The position numbers and the translations under genes are program-made. From NCBI RefSeq assembly GCF_001420995.1, contig NZ_CP012185.1, forward strand, positions 434,001-498,000: DNA of 64,000 bases, written 5' to 3'. Under the pieces are notes generated by a model that had not been told where the DNA came from, did not search any database, and was given only the letters and a program-made list of their open reading frames with translations. The DNA comes from Pseudonocardia sp. EC080619-01 (GTDB lineage: Bacteria; Actinomycetota; Actinomycetes; Mycobacteriales; Pseudonocardiaceae). This document shows, one piece after another, positions 1-8,859 of this stretch; the stretch's first letter is position 1, and every line of letters starts with the position of its first letter.

Positions 1-1095
1 CGCACCTGCCGGCTGGGTGGGGACTGCGACATCGGCTGCAACGAGGGCGCAAAGAACAGCCTCGACCACACCTACCTGTCGGCGGCGGCCCACCATGGTG
101 CCGACATCCGCACCTTGTCGGAGGCCCGTGGCATCGGCGCGCGCGACGGCGGCGGCTACGACGTGGAGTACGCGCGCCACGACGCGGATGACCCGTCGGC
201 GGCGCCGGTCCTACGGCGTATGTCGGCCACGCGCGTCGTTCTGGCTGCTGGCACGTTCGGAACGGCCCATCTGCTGTTGTCCAACCGCGCGAACCTGCCG
301 GGAATCGGGTCTGCGCTCGGGACACGGTTTTCCGGCAACGGCGACCTGCTCACATTTCTGACTCCGGGGGAACACGAGCGGGTGTTTCACGCCAGCCGGG
401 GCCCGGTGATCACCAGCGCGGTCCGGGGCGACGACACCGTCGACGGCGGCAGTGGCCGGGGTTTCTATCTCGAGGACGGTGGCTATCCGGGTTTTGTCGA
501 CTGGATGGTGGAGCCGGTTCGGGCGCGACAGGGGCTGCGGACGGCGGCGTTCGTCGCCGACTGGCTCGGTCGGCGGCTGCGGCGGTCGGGGGACTCTCGG
601 CTCAGCGAGGAAGTCTCGCGGCTGATCGGGGACGGTTCCTTCTCGGCGGGGGCGTTGCCACTTCTGGGGATGGGCCGTGATGTACCCGATGGGGTGCTGG
701 CGTTGCGCGAGGACGGACGGTTGGGAGTGGAGTGGACGACCACGACGAGCAGGGAGTACTTCGGCCGGGTGCGGGAGACGATGGCCGCGCTCGCCGACGA
801 GCTCGGCGTGAGGCTGCGTGACAACCCGTTGTGGATGTTCCGGCGGGTCGTGACAGTGCACCCGCTCGGTGGGGCCCCGATGGGGCGGGACCCCGCGACA
901 GGGGTGTGTGACGGTTTCGGGGAGGTGTTCGGTCACCCAGGGCTCTATGTCGCCGATGGGTCCGCGATGCCAGGCCCTGTCGGGACGAACCCGTCGTTGA
1001 CGATTGCCGCCCACGCCGATCGGATGTCCACCCGGATCCTGGAGCGTCGACGCACAGACACCGCCGCCGCCACCCGTCCTCGGAGGAGCTCATGA
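1..1095 (+). CDS. GMC-family FAD oxidoreductase (cholesterol oxidase-like), 5' truncated by window edge
   Basis: The frame is open from base 1, so the N-terminal FAD-binding part lies outside the window. What is visible is the C-terminal two thirds. It includes a Cys-rich GGDCDIGCNEGAKNS stretch near the start, typical of cholesterol oxidase-like GMC proteins, and the C-terminal active-site block HPLGGAPMG followed by GLYVADGSAMPGPVGTNPS. In the family the His of HPLGG and the Asn of GTNP are the catalytic pair that removes the substrate hydride to FAD. The stop TGA (1093-1095) overlaps the ATG of the next gene, so the two are translationally coupled. The natural substrate (sterol or other alcohol) cannot be read from the sequence. 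Confidence 0.85.
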   Translation, partial: RTCRLGGDCDIGCNEGAKNSLDHTYLSAAAHHGADIRTLSEARGIGARDGGGYDVEYARHDADDPSAAPVLRRMSATRVVLAAGTFGTAHLLLSNRANLPGIGSALGTRFSGNGDLLTFLTPGEHERVFHASRGPVITSAVRGDDTVDGGSGRGFYLEDGGYPGFVDWMVEPVRARQGLRTAAFVADWLGRRLRRSGDSRLSEEVSRLIGDGSFSAGALPLLGMGRDVPDGVLALREDGRLGVEWTTTTSREYFGRVRETMAALADELGVRLRDNPLWMFRRVVTVHPLGGAPMGRDPATGVCDGFGEVFGHPGLYVADGSAMPGPVGTNPSLTIAAHADRMSTRILERRRTDTAAATRPRRSS

Positions 1096-1685
1096 CCGCC
1101 GTGACCGGCTTGTCGTTCACCGAGGAGATGCGAGGGCGCCTCGCACCGGGCGAGACGGATCCGGTGACCGGCGCGTCGGGGAGCTGGCCGCTCACGGTGC
1201 ACCTGACGATCTCCATCACCGACGTCGCGGCGTTCGTCGAGGGACCGGCCCACGTCGCCGACGTTGCGGGGTGGGTGGACTGTGCTGCGCTCGGTGGTCG
1301 CCTCACCGTGGTGCGCGGAGCGTTCGAGCTGTTCGCCGGAGGCCAGGAGCGTGGGGCGCGCCGCATGCACTACCACCTGCACTTCGCCGACGGCGAGGGG
1401 AACCCGCGAGCGCTCAAGGGGCGCAAAGAGATTCGTGACGACCTGGGCGTGGATCTATGGACGGACACCACCACGCTGTTCACCCGCGTCTACGACGGCT
1501 ACATCGAGTTCGGGGACGAGAGCGATGCCCGGATCCTCGGAGCGGGGGTGCTGCGCCTGGGGGCGGCGGATCTGCTGCGGCAGCTTTCCACGTTCACCAC
1601 CACAGGCCCCGACGGTCCCGCCGCGCTGGCGCGGTTCGGCCGGTTCTTCCTCGGCGAGCTGTGGGAGGTGTACGCCGGTTCCTGA
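1092..1685 (+). CDS. Conserved hypothetical protein coupled to the GMC oxidoreductase
   Basis: A 197-residue soluble protein with no signal peptide or membrane segment. It starts at an ATG inside the stop of the preceding oxidoreductase, with GGAGGAGCT as ribosome binding site inside that gene. I recognise no named domain. The sequence has alternating hydrophobic beta-type strands (LTVHLTISITDV, LTVVRGAFELF, MHYHLHFAD), as expected for a beta-barrel or lipocalin-like fold. Tight coupling suggests it works with the oxidoreductase, for example as substrate-binding or accessory domain; this is inference from position only. Confidence 0.7.
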   Translation: MTAVTGLSFTEEMRGRLAPGETDPVTGASGSWPLTVHLTISITDVAAFVEGPAHVADVAGWVDCAALGGRLTVVRGAFELFAGGQERGARRMHYHLHFADGEGNPRALKGRKEIRDDLGVDLWTDTTTLFTRVYDGYIEFGDESDARILGAGVLRLGAADLLRQLSTFTTTGPDGPAALARFGRFFLGELWEVYAGS

Positions 1686-1999
1686 GCCACCGACCCCTTC
1701 GGCGCCGATCCGTAGCCGGACTCCGTCGGCGCCGACACCCGATCTGTGCTGACCGAACCGGGCCTGAGCAGAGCAGATATCGACGACGACGTCGCTTCCG
1801 GCGCCGTCGGCGACGGGCGGTACGGGCGCAGTGCACGACGGTGGCTCGGTGAGTCGGTACTCACCGGTCTGTGGTGATGTCGTCGCGGTGCGCGGCGGAC
1901 CGACGCAGAGTGGTGCCCCGACGCCGGCTGACATCCACCTTGCCGCGGTGGGGCACCGGCGCGAGATCGGTGACACACCGCGCGGTGATGGACGAGGCG
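1686..1999. other. Intergenic region between convergent genes, with two palindromes
   Basis: No convincing gene. Two near-identical palindromes, tcggcgccga (1699-1708) and gtcggcgccgac (1725-1736), lie 26 bp apart, just after the stop at 1685. They could be part of a termination region. A 43-codon GTG-initiated open frame runs 1746-1877 but has no recognisable homology and no good ribosome binding site. Confidence 0.4.
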
Positions 2000-2839
2000 T
2001 CAATGTCGGTCGGCCGGACGGGTGAAGGGCAGCACCTGGGCATCGCCGTGGCTGGTCTGTCCACTCGGGTACTGGTGTCCCTGCACGCCGTGCGTGGGGT
2101 TCTGGTCGAGTGCGAGGTCGAGCTGCTCGAGGTCGTCTCGGAGCGCGTCGTGGACTTGCGAGGGGATGTCCTGCTCGTCGCAGGGCCCGGGGCATCCGCA
2201 GGCCCGCCACTGCCCCGGGCCGGGCTCCAGACGCCGGACAAGATCTTCGAGAACCTCGCGGGTTTGGGCCAGGACCCGTCCGGGGATTTCGATCTTGGCG
2301 ACGGCGACGTCCGGGCCGATGGAGGCGTCACTCAAGGCGAGCCCGAGACCGGCGGTGGCATCGGCAGCGGTGTGGACGTCGAAGCACGGGGCGAGGCCCG
2401 TCGTGCCGTGCGATCCTGACGTGGCCGGGCCCGAGTCGGGTTCGTGGTCGGGATCGGCGGGGCGGCGGTGCGTGGTCGTCGCCGCGTCGGGGCCGGTGTT
2501 GACGGCGGCGAAGAACTGGGCTTGCCCGAGCGCGGCGACCAGCCGCCCCACCAGGCCTACCGCGATGACAGCGTCCGGGATGCTGGCCAGTCGGGCTTCG
2601 CCCGCTTCGACGTCGGCGCAGAACCGCTCGGCCATCTGGGCGCCCCAGGAATCGGCGAAGTAGTCGCGCAGGGCGGCGGTCGCGTCGACCCCGGTGTGGT
2701 AGGCGACTTCGTCGATGCGCTCTCGCAGACCGTGTTCGATCACCGGGAGGGAGACCTGGATACCTCGGGCCCGGCAGGTGTCGGCGAAGTCGTCGACAAG
2801 TCGTTGGAACTTGCTCGACTGGTGCTCCGTCTGTCCCAT
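2000..2839 (-). CDS. Hypothetical protein with central low-complexity linker
   Basis: A 279-residue protein. The ATG at 2839 is chosen because a gggagggtg ribosome binding site precedes it; the frame is open further upstream but shows no coding character there. The N-terminal about 110 residues look helical, with AGIQ/VSLPVIEHGLRERIDEV-type amphipathic helices. A Pro/Asp/Thr-rich linker follows. The C-terminal part contains a short Cys motif, CGCPGPCDE, that might bind metal. No family is recognised. It is transcribed divergently from the USP genes, so it shares their upstream region, which carries a DevR-type box at 3112-3125. Confidence 0.6.
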   Translation of the reverse strand: MGQTEHQSSKFQRLVDDFADTCRARGIQVSLPVIEHGLRERIDEVAYHTGVDATAALRDYFADSWGAQMAERFCADVEAGEARLASIPDAVIAVGLVGRLVAALGQAQFFAAVNTGPDAATTTHRRPADPDHEPDSGPATSGSHGTTGLAPCFDVHTAADATAGLGLALSDASIGPDVAVAKIEIPGRVLAQTREVLEDLVRRLEPGPGQWRACGCPGPCDEQDIPSQVHDALRDDLEQLDLALDQNPTHGVQGHQYPSGQTSHGDAQVLPFTRPADRH

Positions 2840-3111
2840 GACGACACCCTCCCACCACCGTTCGTGGCACATGCATGGTGTGTCGGTCGCGTAGCCGCCT
2901 CTGTCCTCCGGCCATGGCGCCGAGTGTGTGTGTCGGAGTGGCTCGCGGTTCGGTGTGCCGGGCGATGGCTTCGGGCCGGAGTCGGGTTGCCAGGTTGCCG
3001 GGTCGCTGTCACCGACCCAGGTGGGGTCGACCGGGACCAGGCCCCCCGAGACCCGCGGACTGCTGTGCGCCGCCGGGGCACAGCCCAACCGGGCTCGCCG
3101 CCCTACCGGGC

Positions 3112-3125
3112 GGGTCGAAAGTCCC
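3112..3125 (-). promoter_or_regulatory. Candidate DevR/DosR box upstream of the USP operon
   Basis: Read on the minus strand the 14 bases are GGGACTTTCGACCC, a full match to the published core GGGACTTNNGNCC of the mycobacterial dormancy regulator DevR (DosR). The site ends 98 bp before the ATG of the USP gene at 3224. A second full match lies about the same distance from the other USP gene (6321-6334). Function is inferred from motif and placement. Confidence 0.6.
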
Positions 3126-3223
3126 GTTCATCTGGTGCGGTCGGCCCCGGCGCGGACACCGGCCCGTCGGCAACGGTCACCGACGTGGGTCCCAGGGCTA
3201 ACGACCGAGTGGAGGAACCGACG

Positions 3224-4231
3224 ATGTCGGGCTATCGCGAGTACCCAGTCGAGACCGCCGAGTCCAGCGCAACGACTGCGCCGCTGCCTGGCGGGGAGAC
3301 CGAGGGCGGAACTACGATGGCCCGGCGGCGGGCGAGCCGGACAAGGGACCATACCTGCGCAGAACAGTCGGAGACTCCTCCGGCCGTCGCGGTCGGGGTG
3401 GACGGCACGCCGGGCGACCGCTATGCGCTCTCCTGGGCGGTTCGCGCGGCACGCGCTCACGGGCTGGTGTTGCGCGTGGTCCACGCGACCCCACGCCTGC
3501 TTGACCAGGCCGCTCTCGACCAGGCCCGCCGGGCCGCGGAGCTGGCTCGAGAACTCGATCCCGGTGTGCCGACGCGGATCGTGATCGGTGCCGCGGCGAT
3601 CGACGAGCTGCTGGTGGAGGAGTCGGCCACGGCCCGGATGCTTGTTCTCGGTCCGCATCCGGGGCGGCCGCTGGAGGGCTTCTCGTTCACCCACAGCACC
3701 ACGGTCGCCGCGGCCGCACGGTGTCCCGTGGTCGCCGTCCCCCGCCTGCCAGGGCGCCTTCCAGGCGATCACGGGCCCGTCGTGGTCGGTGTCGACGGTC
3801 GTGACCGATCCGCGATCGGCGACGCTGCACTGGGATTCGCCTTCCACCACGCTTCCTGTATCGGAGCGGAGCTGGTAGCGGTGCATGCCCGGCCGGACGA
3901 ACCAGCCGACCCCAGCAGCCACACCGGGGAGAGGGCCGGTTCTGGGGCGGGCACCGGCGAGCACGCATTGGCCCGTCGCCTGGCCGGATACGAACGACGC
4001 CATCCCGACGTCTGCGTCACCCGACTGGTGGCACACACCCGCGCGGTCGATGCCCTGCTCGAGTGGGCCGAGACGGCGCAGCTCCTCGTCGTGGGGTCGT
4101 CGGGCCGTGCGGGGCTGCACGGTCTGCTCCACGGCTCGATCAGCCAGGCTCTGTTGTACCGCTCACCGTGTGCCCTCGCCGTCATCGGTGTCCGTGCGGC
4201 CGCGGGGATGTCCGCGGGGATGACGCCATGA
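3224..4231 (+). CDS. Universal stress protein, tandem USP domains
   Basis: A 335-residue cytoplasmic protein starting at ATG 3224 after the ribosome binding site ggaggaa. After about 45 variable residues come two UspA domains, each opening with the VGVDG strand. The first domain (about residues 48-185) lacks the usual nucleotide-binding G-2X-G-9X-G(S/T) motif, reading GPHPGRPLEGFSF instead. The second (about 190-330) keeps a form of it, GSSGRAGLHGLLHGSIS. Tandem USPs typically bind ATP and act in dormancy or stress survival. The stop overlaps the start of the next USP gene (ATGA), so the two form an operon, probably controlled through the box at 3112-3125. Confidence 0.88.
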   Translation: MSGYREYPVETAESSATTAPLPGGETEGGTTMARRRASRTRDHTCAEQSETPPAVAVGVDGTPGDRYALSWAVRAARAHGLVLRVVHATPRLLDQAALDQARRAAELARELDPGVPTRIVIGAAAIDELLVEESATARMLVLGPHPGRPLEGFSFTHSTTVAAAARCPVVAVPRLPGRLPGDHGPVVVGVDGRDRSAIGDAALGFAFHHASCIGAELVAVHARPDEPADPSSHTGERAGSGAGTGEHALARRLAGYERRHPDVCVTRLVAHTRAVDALLEWAETAQLLVVGSSGRAGLHGLLHGSISQALLYRSPCALAVIGVRAAAGMSAGMTP

Positions 4232-4725
4232 CGATGTCCGGCGATGAGACCGACGCGAGCAGCGAGCACATGCCCGACGGAGAGCGACGATCCGGTCCCG
4301 GCCCGGTGGTGGTCGGCGTCGATGGTTCCGAAGGGTCGAGGCGGGCGCTGGAGTTCGCGATGGACGAGGCGGCGTGGCGCGCCGTTCCGGTCCACGCCGT
4401 GGTGGCCAACGACGCGCCGAGCCTGTGGGAAGGCGTGGCCACCCCCGCAGCGCCGGATCTGCACGAGGTCGCGCGCAAGGAGGCCGCGAGCCTGGTCGAG
4501 TCGGTGGTCGATGCGCGCAGATGTGCGGGCGAGCCGGTGCCGGCGATCGAGATCGAGGTGCATTCCGGCCCGCCGGCCCCGGTACTGGAGCGGCTCTCGA
4601 GGGGAGCGACGTTGCTCGTGGTCGGGCATCGTGGCCGTGGTGCGGTCAGGAGCATGCTGATCGGCTCGGTGAGCCTGAGCTGCGTGGTCCATGCGGGGTG
4701 CACGGTTGTCGTCGTCCGCGGGTGA
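4228..4725 (+). CDS. Universal stress protein, single USP domain
   Basis: A 165-residue protein translated from an ATG that overlaps the stop of the upstream tandem USP. After a 25-residue hydrophilic leader it has one UspA domain with the opening VVVGVDGSEGS strand and a canonical ATP-binding motif GHRGRGAVRSMLIGSVS near the C terminus. By family it is an ATP-binding stress protein that may dimerise with itself or with the second domain of its neighbour. It is the last gene of the two-gene USP operon. Confidence 0.88.
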   Translation: MTMSGDETDASSEHMPDGERRSGPGPVVVGVDGSEGSRRALEFAMDEAAWRAVPVHAVVANDAPSLWEGVATPAAPDLHEVARKEAASLVESVVDARRCAGEPVPAIEIEVHSGPPAPVLERLSRGATLLVVGHRGRGAVRSMLIGSVSLSCVVHAGCTVVVVRG

Positions 4726-5293
4726 GCCGGCGTGGTCTCGACGATGTGGCCGGTGCGCGATGAGTAGCTGCTCCGCGTGCGGGGAGCGGAGACGTCCCAC
4801 ACCGCGACACCGCGACACCGCGAGTGAGCGAGTCGTTGCTGCGGTCGAGGAGGTGCATCGTGGGGGAGCCCGGTGCCCCAGATCGTCCTGCAGCCGGGGG
4901 CAGGGCGTGTTCTCGGCCGGTCAGTGGCTGGGCCGGCCAGCATGCGAGCGGGCCGGTGCTCGCTCGGTGTGCGGGGCTTGGGATCTGCCTCGGTGGTCGT
5001 GCAAACGAGCATGCTGCGCTGCGATCAGCGCTCCGCCGAGCATGGCCGCGATCACCGGTGGCCGGGGAACTGATCCACCATCCCGCCGGGGGCCTCGCGC
5101 TCTCCGCGCTTGCCCGCCCTGGACCGCGCCACCATGGTTCTTGTCGGTCGTTGTCGGTCGTTGTCGGCGCCCAGGACCGAGGCATCCGGACGCCACGTCG
5201 CTGAAGGCCGGGCTCGATCCCGGCCAGCTGGTAGCCCGATCGCGCAGGGCGGCGCGCCCCGCCGATGCGGGGTTACGCCCTGCACCGTGGGTG
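4726..5293. other. 568-bp region without a supported gene, containing two short tandem repeats
   Basis: No frame here has both a plausible start and recognisable protein sequence. It contains an 8-bp tandem repeat (accgcgac, three copies with the last imperfect, 4801-4824) and a 10-bp tandem repeat (ttgtcggtcg, 2.7 copies, 5141-5167). It separates the ends of two convergent USP transcription units and may hold their terminators, but no strong hairpin was seen. Confidence 0.5.
5141..5167. repeat. 10-bp tandem repeat, 2.7 copies
   Basis: The unit ttgtcggtcg occurs twice exactly and then as ttgtcgg. It is too short to assign a function. It could vary in copy number between strains. Confidence 0.7.
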
Positions 5294-6217
5294 TCACGGT
5301 CCGGTGTCGGAGCCTGTCTGCGACGAGGGGGCGGTGGACGACGGGGTAGTGAGGACGGCGACGGGGCAGTGCACGTGGTGCAGGACGGTGCGGCTGATCG
5401 AGCCGACTAGCAGACCTGCCAGCCCGCCGTTGCCGCGCGAGCCGACCACGAGCATCCGGGCGCCCAGGGCCGCGTCGAGAAGCGCTTGGGCCGGGTGTCC
5501 GCGCACCAGCTGGGTATCGATGGTCACGTCGGGGTGTGTGACGCGTGCTGGTTGGACGGATTTCTCCAGGTGGTCGCGCTCGTCGTCTTCCACTCCGTGC
5601 CACCCGAGAAGGTCCAGCACGAAGGGATCGATCCGGTCGTGGCTCCAGGCGCGGATGGCGAGCACGGAGGTGTCGAGCGCGGCGGCAGCTCCGACGGCGT
5701 ACTGCAATGCCAGCGCACCCGCCTCGGAGCCATCGACGCCGACCACCACCGGGCCGTCGTCGACTCCGGGTCCACGGACCACGACGAGCGGGCAGGGGGA
5801 AGTGGCAGACAGAGCCATCGACACCGACCCGAGGAGCAGTCCGGTGAACCCACCTCGCCCACGACTGCCCAGGACCAGCAGTTGCGCGTTCTGGGCCTCG
5901 GTATGCAGCGCGCGTTTCGGTGAACCAACGACGATGGTGTGGGAGACCGTCAGCTCGGGGGCCAGGACGTGTGCCTGTGTCGCGGCGCCGGTCAGTTCCG
6001 TGCGTATGTGCTCGACCAGCACGTCCTTCTCACGTTCGTTCAGCACGCCCGCTGCGACCGGTGGCCGGTAGGCCGACCACTCGATCACTCCGACCAGGCG
6101 TAGCGGTGCAGCGCGGCGCTCAGCCTCGACCGCGGCCCACCGCACAGCGGCCAGCGCCGGAGCTGACCCGTCGACGCCGACGACGACTTCAGCGACGTCT
6201 CGTTCCTCCGCTGTCAT
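5294..6217 (-). CDS. Universal stress protein, tandem USP domains, both with intact ATP motifs
   Basis: A 307-residue protein starting at ATG 6217, preceded by ggagaaacaggtc. Both UspA domains are complete. Domain 1 (about 8-150) has VVVGVDGSAPA and GSRGRGGFTGLLLGSVS. Domain 2 (about 158-295) has VVVGVDGSEAG and GSRGNGGLAGLLVGSIS. This is the standard tandem USP layout of mycobacterial dormancy proteins. A candidate DevR box lies about 100 bp upstream (6321-6334), and the gene is divergent from a DevS-like kinase core at 6582. Role: ATP-binding stress/dormancy protein by family; the exact process is unknown. Confidence 0.9.
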   Translation of the reverse strand: MTAEERDVAEVVVGVDGSAPALAAVRWAAVEAERRAAPLRLVGVIEWSAYRPPVAAGVLNEREKDVLVEHIRTELTGAATQAHVLAPELTVSHTIVVGSPKRALHTEAQNAQLLVLGSRGRGGFTGLLLGSVSMALSATSPCPLVVVRGPGVDDGPVVVGVDGSEAGALALQYAVGAAAALDTSVLAIRAWSHDRIDPFVLDLLGWHGVEDDERDHLEKSVQPARVTHPDVTIDTQLVRGHPAQALLDAALGARMLVVGSRGNGGLAGLLVGSISRTVLHHVHCPVAVLTTPSSTAPSSQTGSDTGP

Positions 6218-6320
6218 GACCTGTTTCTCCTCTCGCCGGGACGTCGGACCGCGGATGCTCTGAACACCGGCCCGGCAGTGTCCGGGGTTCACCATTTCGG
6301 GCGTATCCGTCGTGGCACAG

Positions 6321-6334
6321 AGGTCGGAAGTCCC
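6321..6334 (-). promoter_or_regulatory. Candidate DevR/DosR box upstream of the USP gene at 6217
   Basis: On the minus strand the bases are GGGACTTCCGACCT, matching the DevR core GGGACTTNNGNCC completely. It lies 103 bp before the USP start codon and within the divergent region shared with the kinase gene at 6582. The same spacing is seen for the box at 3112-3125. Confidence 0.6.
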
Positions 6335-6581
6335 CAGTCTGGTGATCGTCGGTGGGACGTGGCCTGCTGCCCGCCGGGGCCTGATCATCGACCCGACGAC
6401 GTGATCGGCTCGTGGGTACGAAGGCTCGGGCAGGATCGGTGAGAGCGCATGTTGGCGAGTGCAACGACCACCGGTCCCGGTCTCATCGTCGGTGTCGTCT
6501 TCCAGAGTGGCTGCTCCGTCGGGCTGTGGCACCCGTGCCGAGATGTTGAAGGCTGCGGAGGAACCAGGTAGGGAAGTATCG

Positions 6582-7223
6582 GTGACGGATTTTCCAGCGG
6601 TTCCCGATGAATCGAGATCGTCCGAGTCGATCATTCGCGACCTGCACGATCTCGTGATCCCCCGCGTATCGATGGTCGGTTTCGATCTCGCCGCTGTGCA
6701 GAGCCGGTGTGATGGCCCTGTCGCCACACGAATCCAGCGGTGCATCGAAGAGCTCGACGAGATTGTCAAGGCGGTCCGCTTGGCTCTGCTCACCCATGTG
6801 GGCTCGGACGGCAGCGGACTGGGGGCCGATTTCCTGCTGCGCAGTCTCGCCGAGCACGCCGAGCACTTCTTGGGCTTCGCTCCCGAAGTATCGATCACCA
6901 GGCCCATCGAACGGATCCCGCGGGCCGTGCTCGGGCACCTTCGCGCGGTCGCCGCCGAGGCAGTGGCGAATACCGTCCATCATGCCGAGGCCTCGTGGAT
7001 CGCGATCAGGCTGGAGATCCGAGCGGACGAACTGCGATTCTCCGTCCAGGACGATGGTGTCGGTCCCCCTGATGTGCCACTCGAGGGTCGCGGACTGGCA
7101 GCGATGGCGCAGCGCGCACGTCACCTACGCGGGAGTTTCGTGTTCGTGGCGCGCTCGCCGCGCGGGTCGACGCTGCGGTGGCACGTTCCCTGCGCGACTG
7201 CGGTCGACAGCACAGGACTCTGA
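6582..7223 (+). CDS. DevS-like histidine kinase core without sensor domain
   Basis: About 213 residues from GTG 6582, which has gggaag 5 bases upstream; ATG 6543 is an in-frame alternative without a good ribosome binding site. The dimerisation/phospho-acceptor helix reads RDLHDLVIPRV, the DevS/DosT type (HisKA_3) with the phospho-acceptor His. The ATPase domain follows, with N-box EAVANTVHHAEA, G1 box VQDDGVGPP and G2 box GRGLAAMAQRARHLRGS. The GAF heme-sensing domains of DevS/DosT are absent. It might supply kinase function to a distant DevR-like regulator; no response regulator is adjacent. Its position beside a USP gene and DevR-like boxes supports a dormancy-response role. Confidence 0.75.
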   Translation: MTDFPAVPDESRSSESIIRDLHDLVIPRVSMVGFDLAAVQSRCDGPVATRIQRCIEELDEIVKAVRLALLTHVGSDGSGLGADFLLRSLAEHAEHFLGFAPEVSITRPIERIPRAVLGHLRAVAAEAVANTVHHAEASWIAIRLEIRADELRFSVQDDGVGPPDVPLEGRGLAAMAQRARHLRGSFVFVARSPRGSTLRWHVPCATAVDSTGL

Positions 7224-7782
7224 CGGTGAGGCGTCTGGGGAGGGGGAGCGCCCGTCGTCGAGCGGTGAGCGTTGCTCCCCGCAAGCCGGCCGGCGGGCCG
7301 GGAGCGGCCAGGCGGCGGGATCAGGCCCGAGCCGAGCGCGGACGCGGGCAGCACGGATGTGCTGGGAGACCACCGGCAGCCTGATTGTCAGCGCTGAGCC
7401 GGGATGTGCGCTCTGATCCTGCCGTCGTCGGAGGCGGTGTGCACGTAGCCGGCGCCGAGGCCATCGTCGTCAGCCGCCGAGCGGGAACCAGACCCGCACT
7501 CACAGGCGACCCACATTAGAGTGTCTTCGATCAGCGACCGGACTCGAAGCGGGGCGGTCACGATGTCGTCATCGACAGACATGGCAGCTGTACCGTGCAG
7601 TGCCTCGCTGCTGTGTCCCCCAGGGGAATCGTCACTGGCGTCTGCCCGCTCCTGCCGGGCAGGCCCGTCGGTGCGGCGGCCTGGCGACCTCTGGGCTCTG
7701 ACCCGCCCCGACGATGTGTCCTCAAGTGACGCTGGTCTATCCCGCATGGAGACGGCGTTCACCGCAGCATGGATCTCAGAGG
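7224..7782. other. Region with at most a doubtful 64-codon minus-strand gene
   Basis: No confident gene. On the minus strand an ATG at 7582 opens a 64-codon frame ending at 7388 (MSVDDDIVTAPLRVRSLIED...). It contains a CEC motif and a plausible mixed composition, but no clear ribosome binding site and no recognised family. It could be a remnant. The area lies downstream of the broken STAS gene at 7783-8239 on the same strand. Confidence 0.3.
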
Positions 7783-8239
7783 TCAGGGGTCGACCCGTCG
7801 TTGCCGCTGGGAGGTGTGGCAGAGGGCGCGACGTCGGTGCTCGGGCGCCCCTGCGGAGCTACTGCGACCGGGCTGGACGGGTGGGAGGTCCTTCAGCGCG
7901 GCATCGACGGTCGGGTACTGGCAGCCCGCCCAGTGCAGCGCGTTCACGGCGCGTGAGGGCCGGTGCGAGACCGTCGATGCCGACCAGGTGGACTCGCAGT
8001 CGCTGCTTCGCCACCGTGTGCTGCAGGTGGGGCAGGATCCGCATACCGCGGGTCGTGCTGGTCGCTGCGGTCAGATCGACGAGCAGGTGCTCGGTGTCGA
8101 CCGCGCTGGAGCTGACCGAGTGAAGGTGTGCATCGACGTGGCGAAGGACGCGACCACCGACCGAGTCGAGCAGCCCCTCGATGCGCACGCGGTAGACGTC
8201 CGGCCGGGGTTGGTCGCTCTATACGTGGCTGTCGCTCAT
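7783..8239 (-). pseudogene. STAS-domain (anti-sigma antagonist-like) gene, broken by a stop codon and a frameshift
   Basis: An ATG at 8239 with a gggtgg ribosome binding site opens MSDSHV and then meets TAG (8219-8221). The same frame continues as SDQPRPDVYRVRIEG and then a STAS-like stretch, VDTEHLLVDLTAATS, then LVGIDGLAPALTRRERAALG. Around 7920 the sense switches to another frame reading QYPTVDAALKDLPP, which looks like the natural C terminus, ending at 7783. The original frame stops early at 7859. A GTG at 8188 could restart translation but would still give a wrong C terminus. STAS proteins of this kind act as anti-anti-sigma factors. Real decay or two sequencing errors cannot be told apart here. 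Confidence 0.6.
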
Positions 8240-8288
8240 CTGTCCACCCTCCGGTCGGTAGCTGCGGCATCCACCGACTACCCGCGCT

Positions 8289-8319
8289 CGACGCAATAGT
8301 CTAGTCACGGCTGTAGTAT
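8289..8319 (+). promoter_or_regulatory. Weak candidate promoter for the MerR-type gene
   Basis: A tcgacg hexamer (8289-8294) and TAGTAT (8314-8319) are spaced 19 bp, longer than ideal. The surrounding sequence is the least GC-rich part of this intergenic region and lies about 120 bp before ATG 8437. Confidence 0.3.
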
Positions 8320-8436
8320 TCTCGATCCGGAGCGGTGAACTCCGCTACGCGCGCGGCTGGGGAGTCCGGGCCGACGACGGGTGGGATCGCAACCCGCTGG
8401 GCGATGACGGTGGTGCAGACGAGGGAGGGCGATCGC

Positions 8437-8859
8437 ATGAGCCTTGACCGGCTTGATGATCCTGACTACCCGACGGTTGCGATGGGCCAGGCAGCGCATC
8501 TGCTCGATGTCGAGCCGGCCTTCCTGCGCAGTCTCGACAGCGCCGGTGTGGTCAATCCTGGCCGGTCTGCCGGTGGGCACCGCCGATACTCCCGCCACCA
8601 GCTCGAACACGCTGCCCGACTCCGGGTGCTCCTCGACGACGGGCACCCTCTCGAGTCGGCGTCGTGGATCGATCAGCTCCGCACCGCGCTGGCGGACAGC
8701 GAGTCCCGGCTCACCGACGCCTGCGCCGAGGTCGAACGCCTCAAACGTGAGCTACTGGTCCACAACAGCTCGCCTACGCACGACCACAGCGGCGCGACCC
8801 CACCGTCGGTGGACGACGCGGCTTCCCACCACGATCCACAGCTCGGGTGCAGGACATGA
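8437..8859 (+). CDS. MerR-family transcriptional regulator
   Basis: 140 residues from ATG 8437, preceded by gagggaggg. Residues about 10-70 form a MerR winged helix: YPTVAMGQAAHLLDVEP, the recognition region LRSLDSAGVVNPGRSAGGH, then RRYSRHQLEHAARL. A coiled-coil-like helix follows (LRTALADSESRLTDACAEVE), as in MerR dimerisation helices. The C terminus is a polar tail without the Cys residues of metal-sensing MerR proteins, so no metal ligand is implied. The stop overlaps the ATG of the next small gene. Confidence 0.85.
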   Translation: MSLDRLDDPDYPTVAMGQAAHLLDVEPAFLRSLDSAGVVNPGRSAGGHRRYSRHQLEHAARLRVLLDDGHPLESASWIDQLRTALADSESRLTDACAEVERLKRELLVHNSSPTHDHSGATPPSVDDAASHHDPQLGCRT

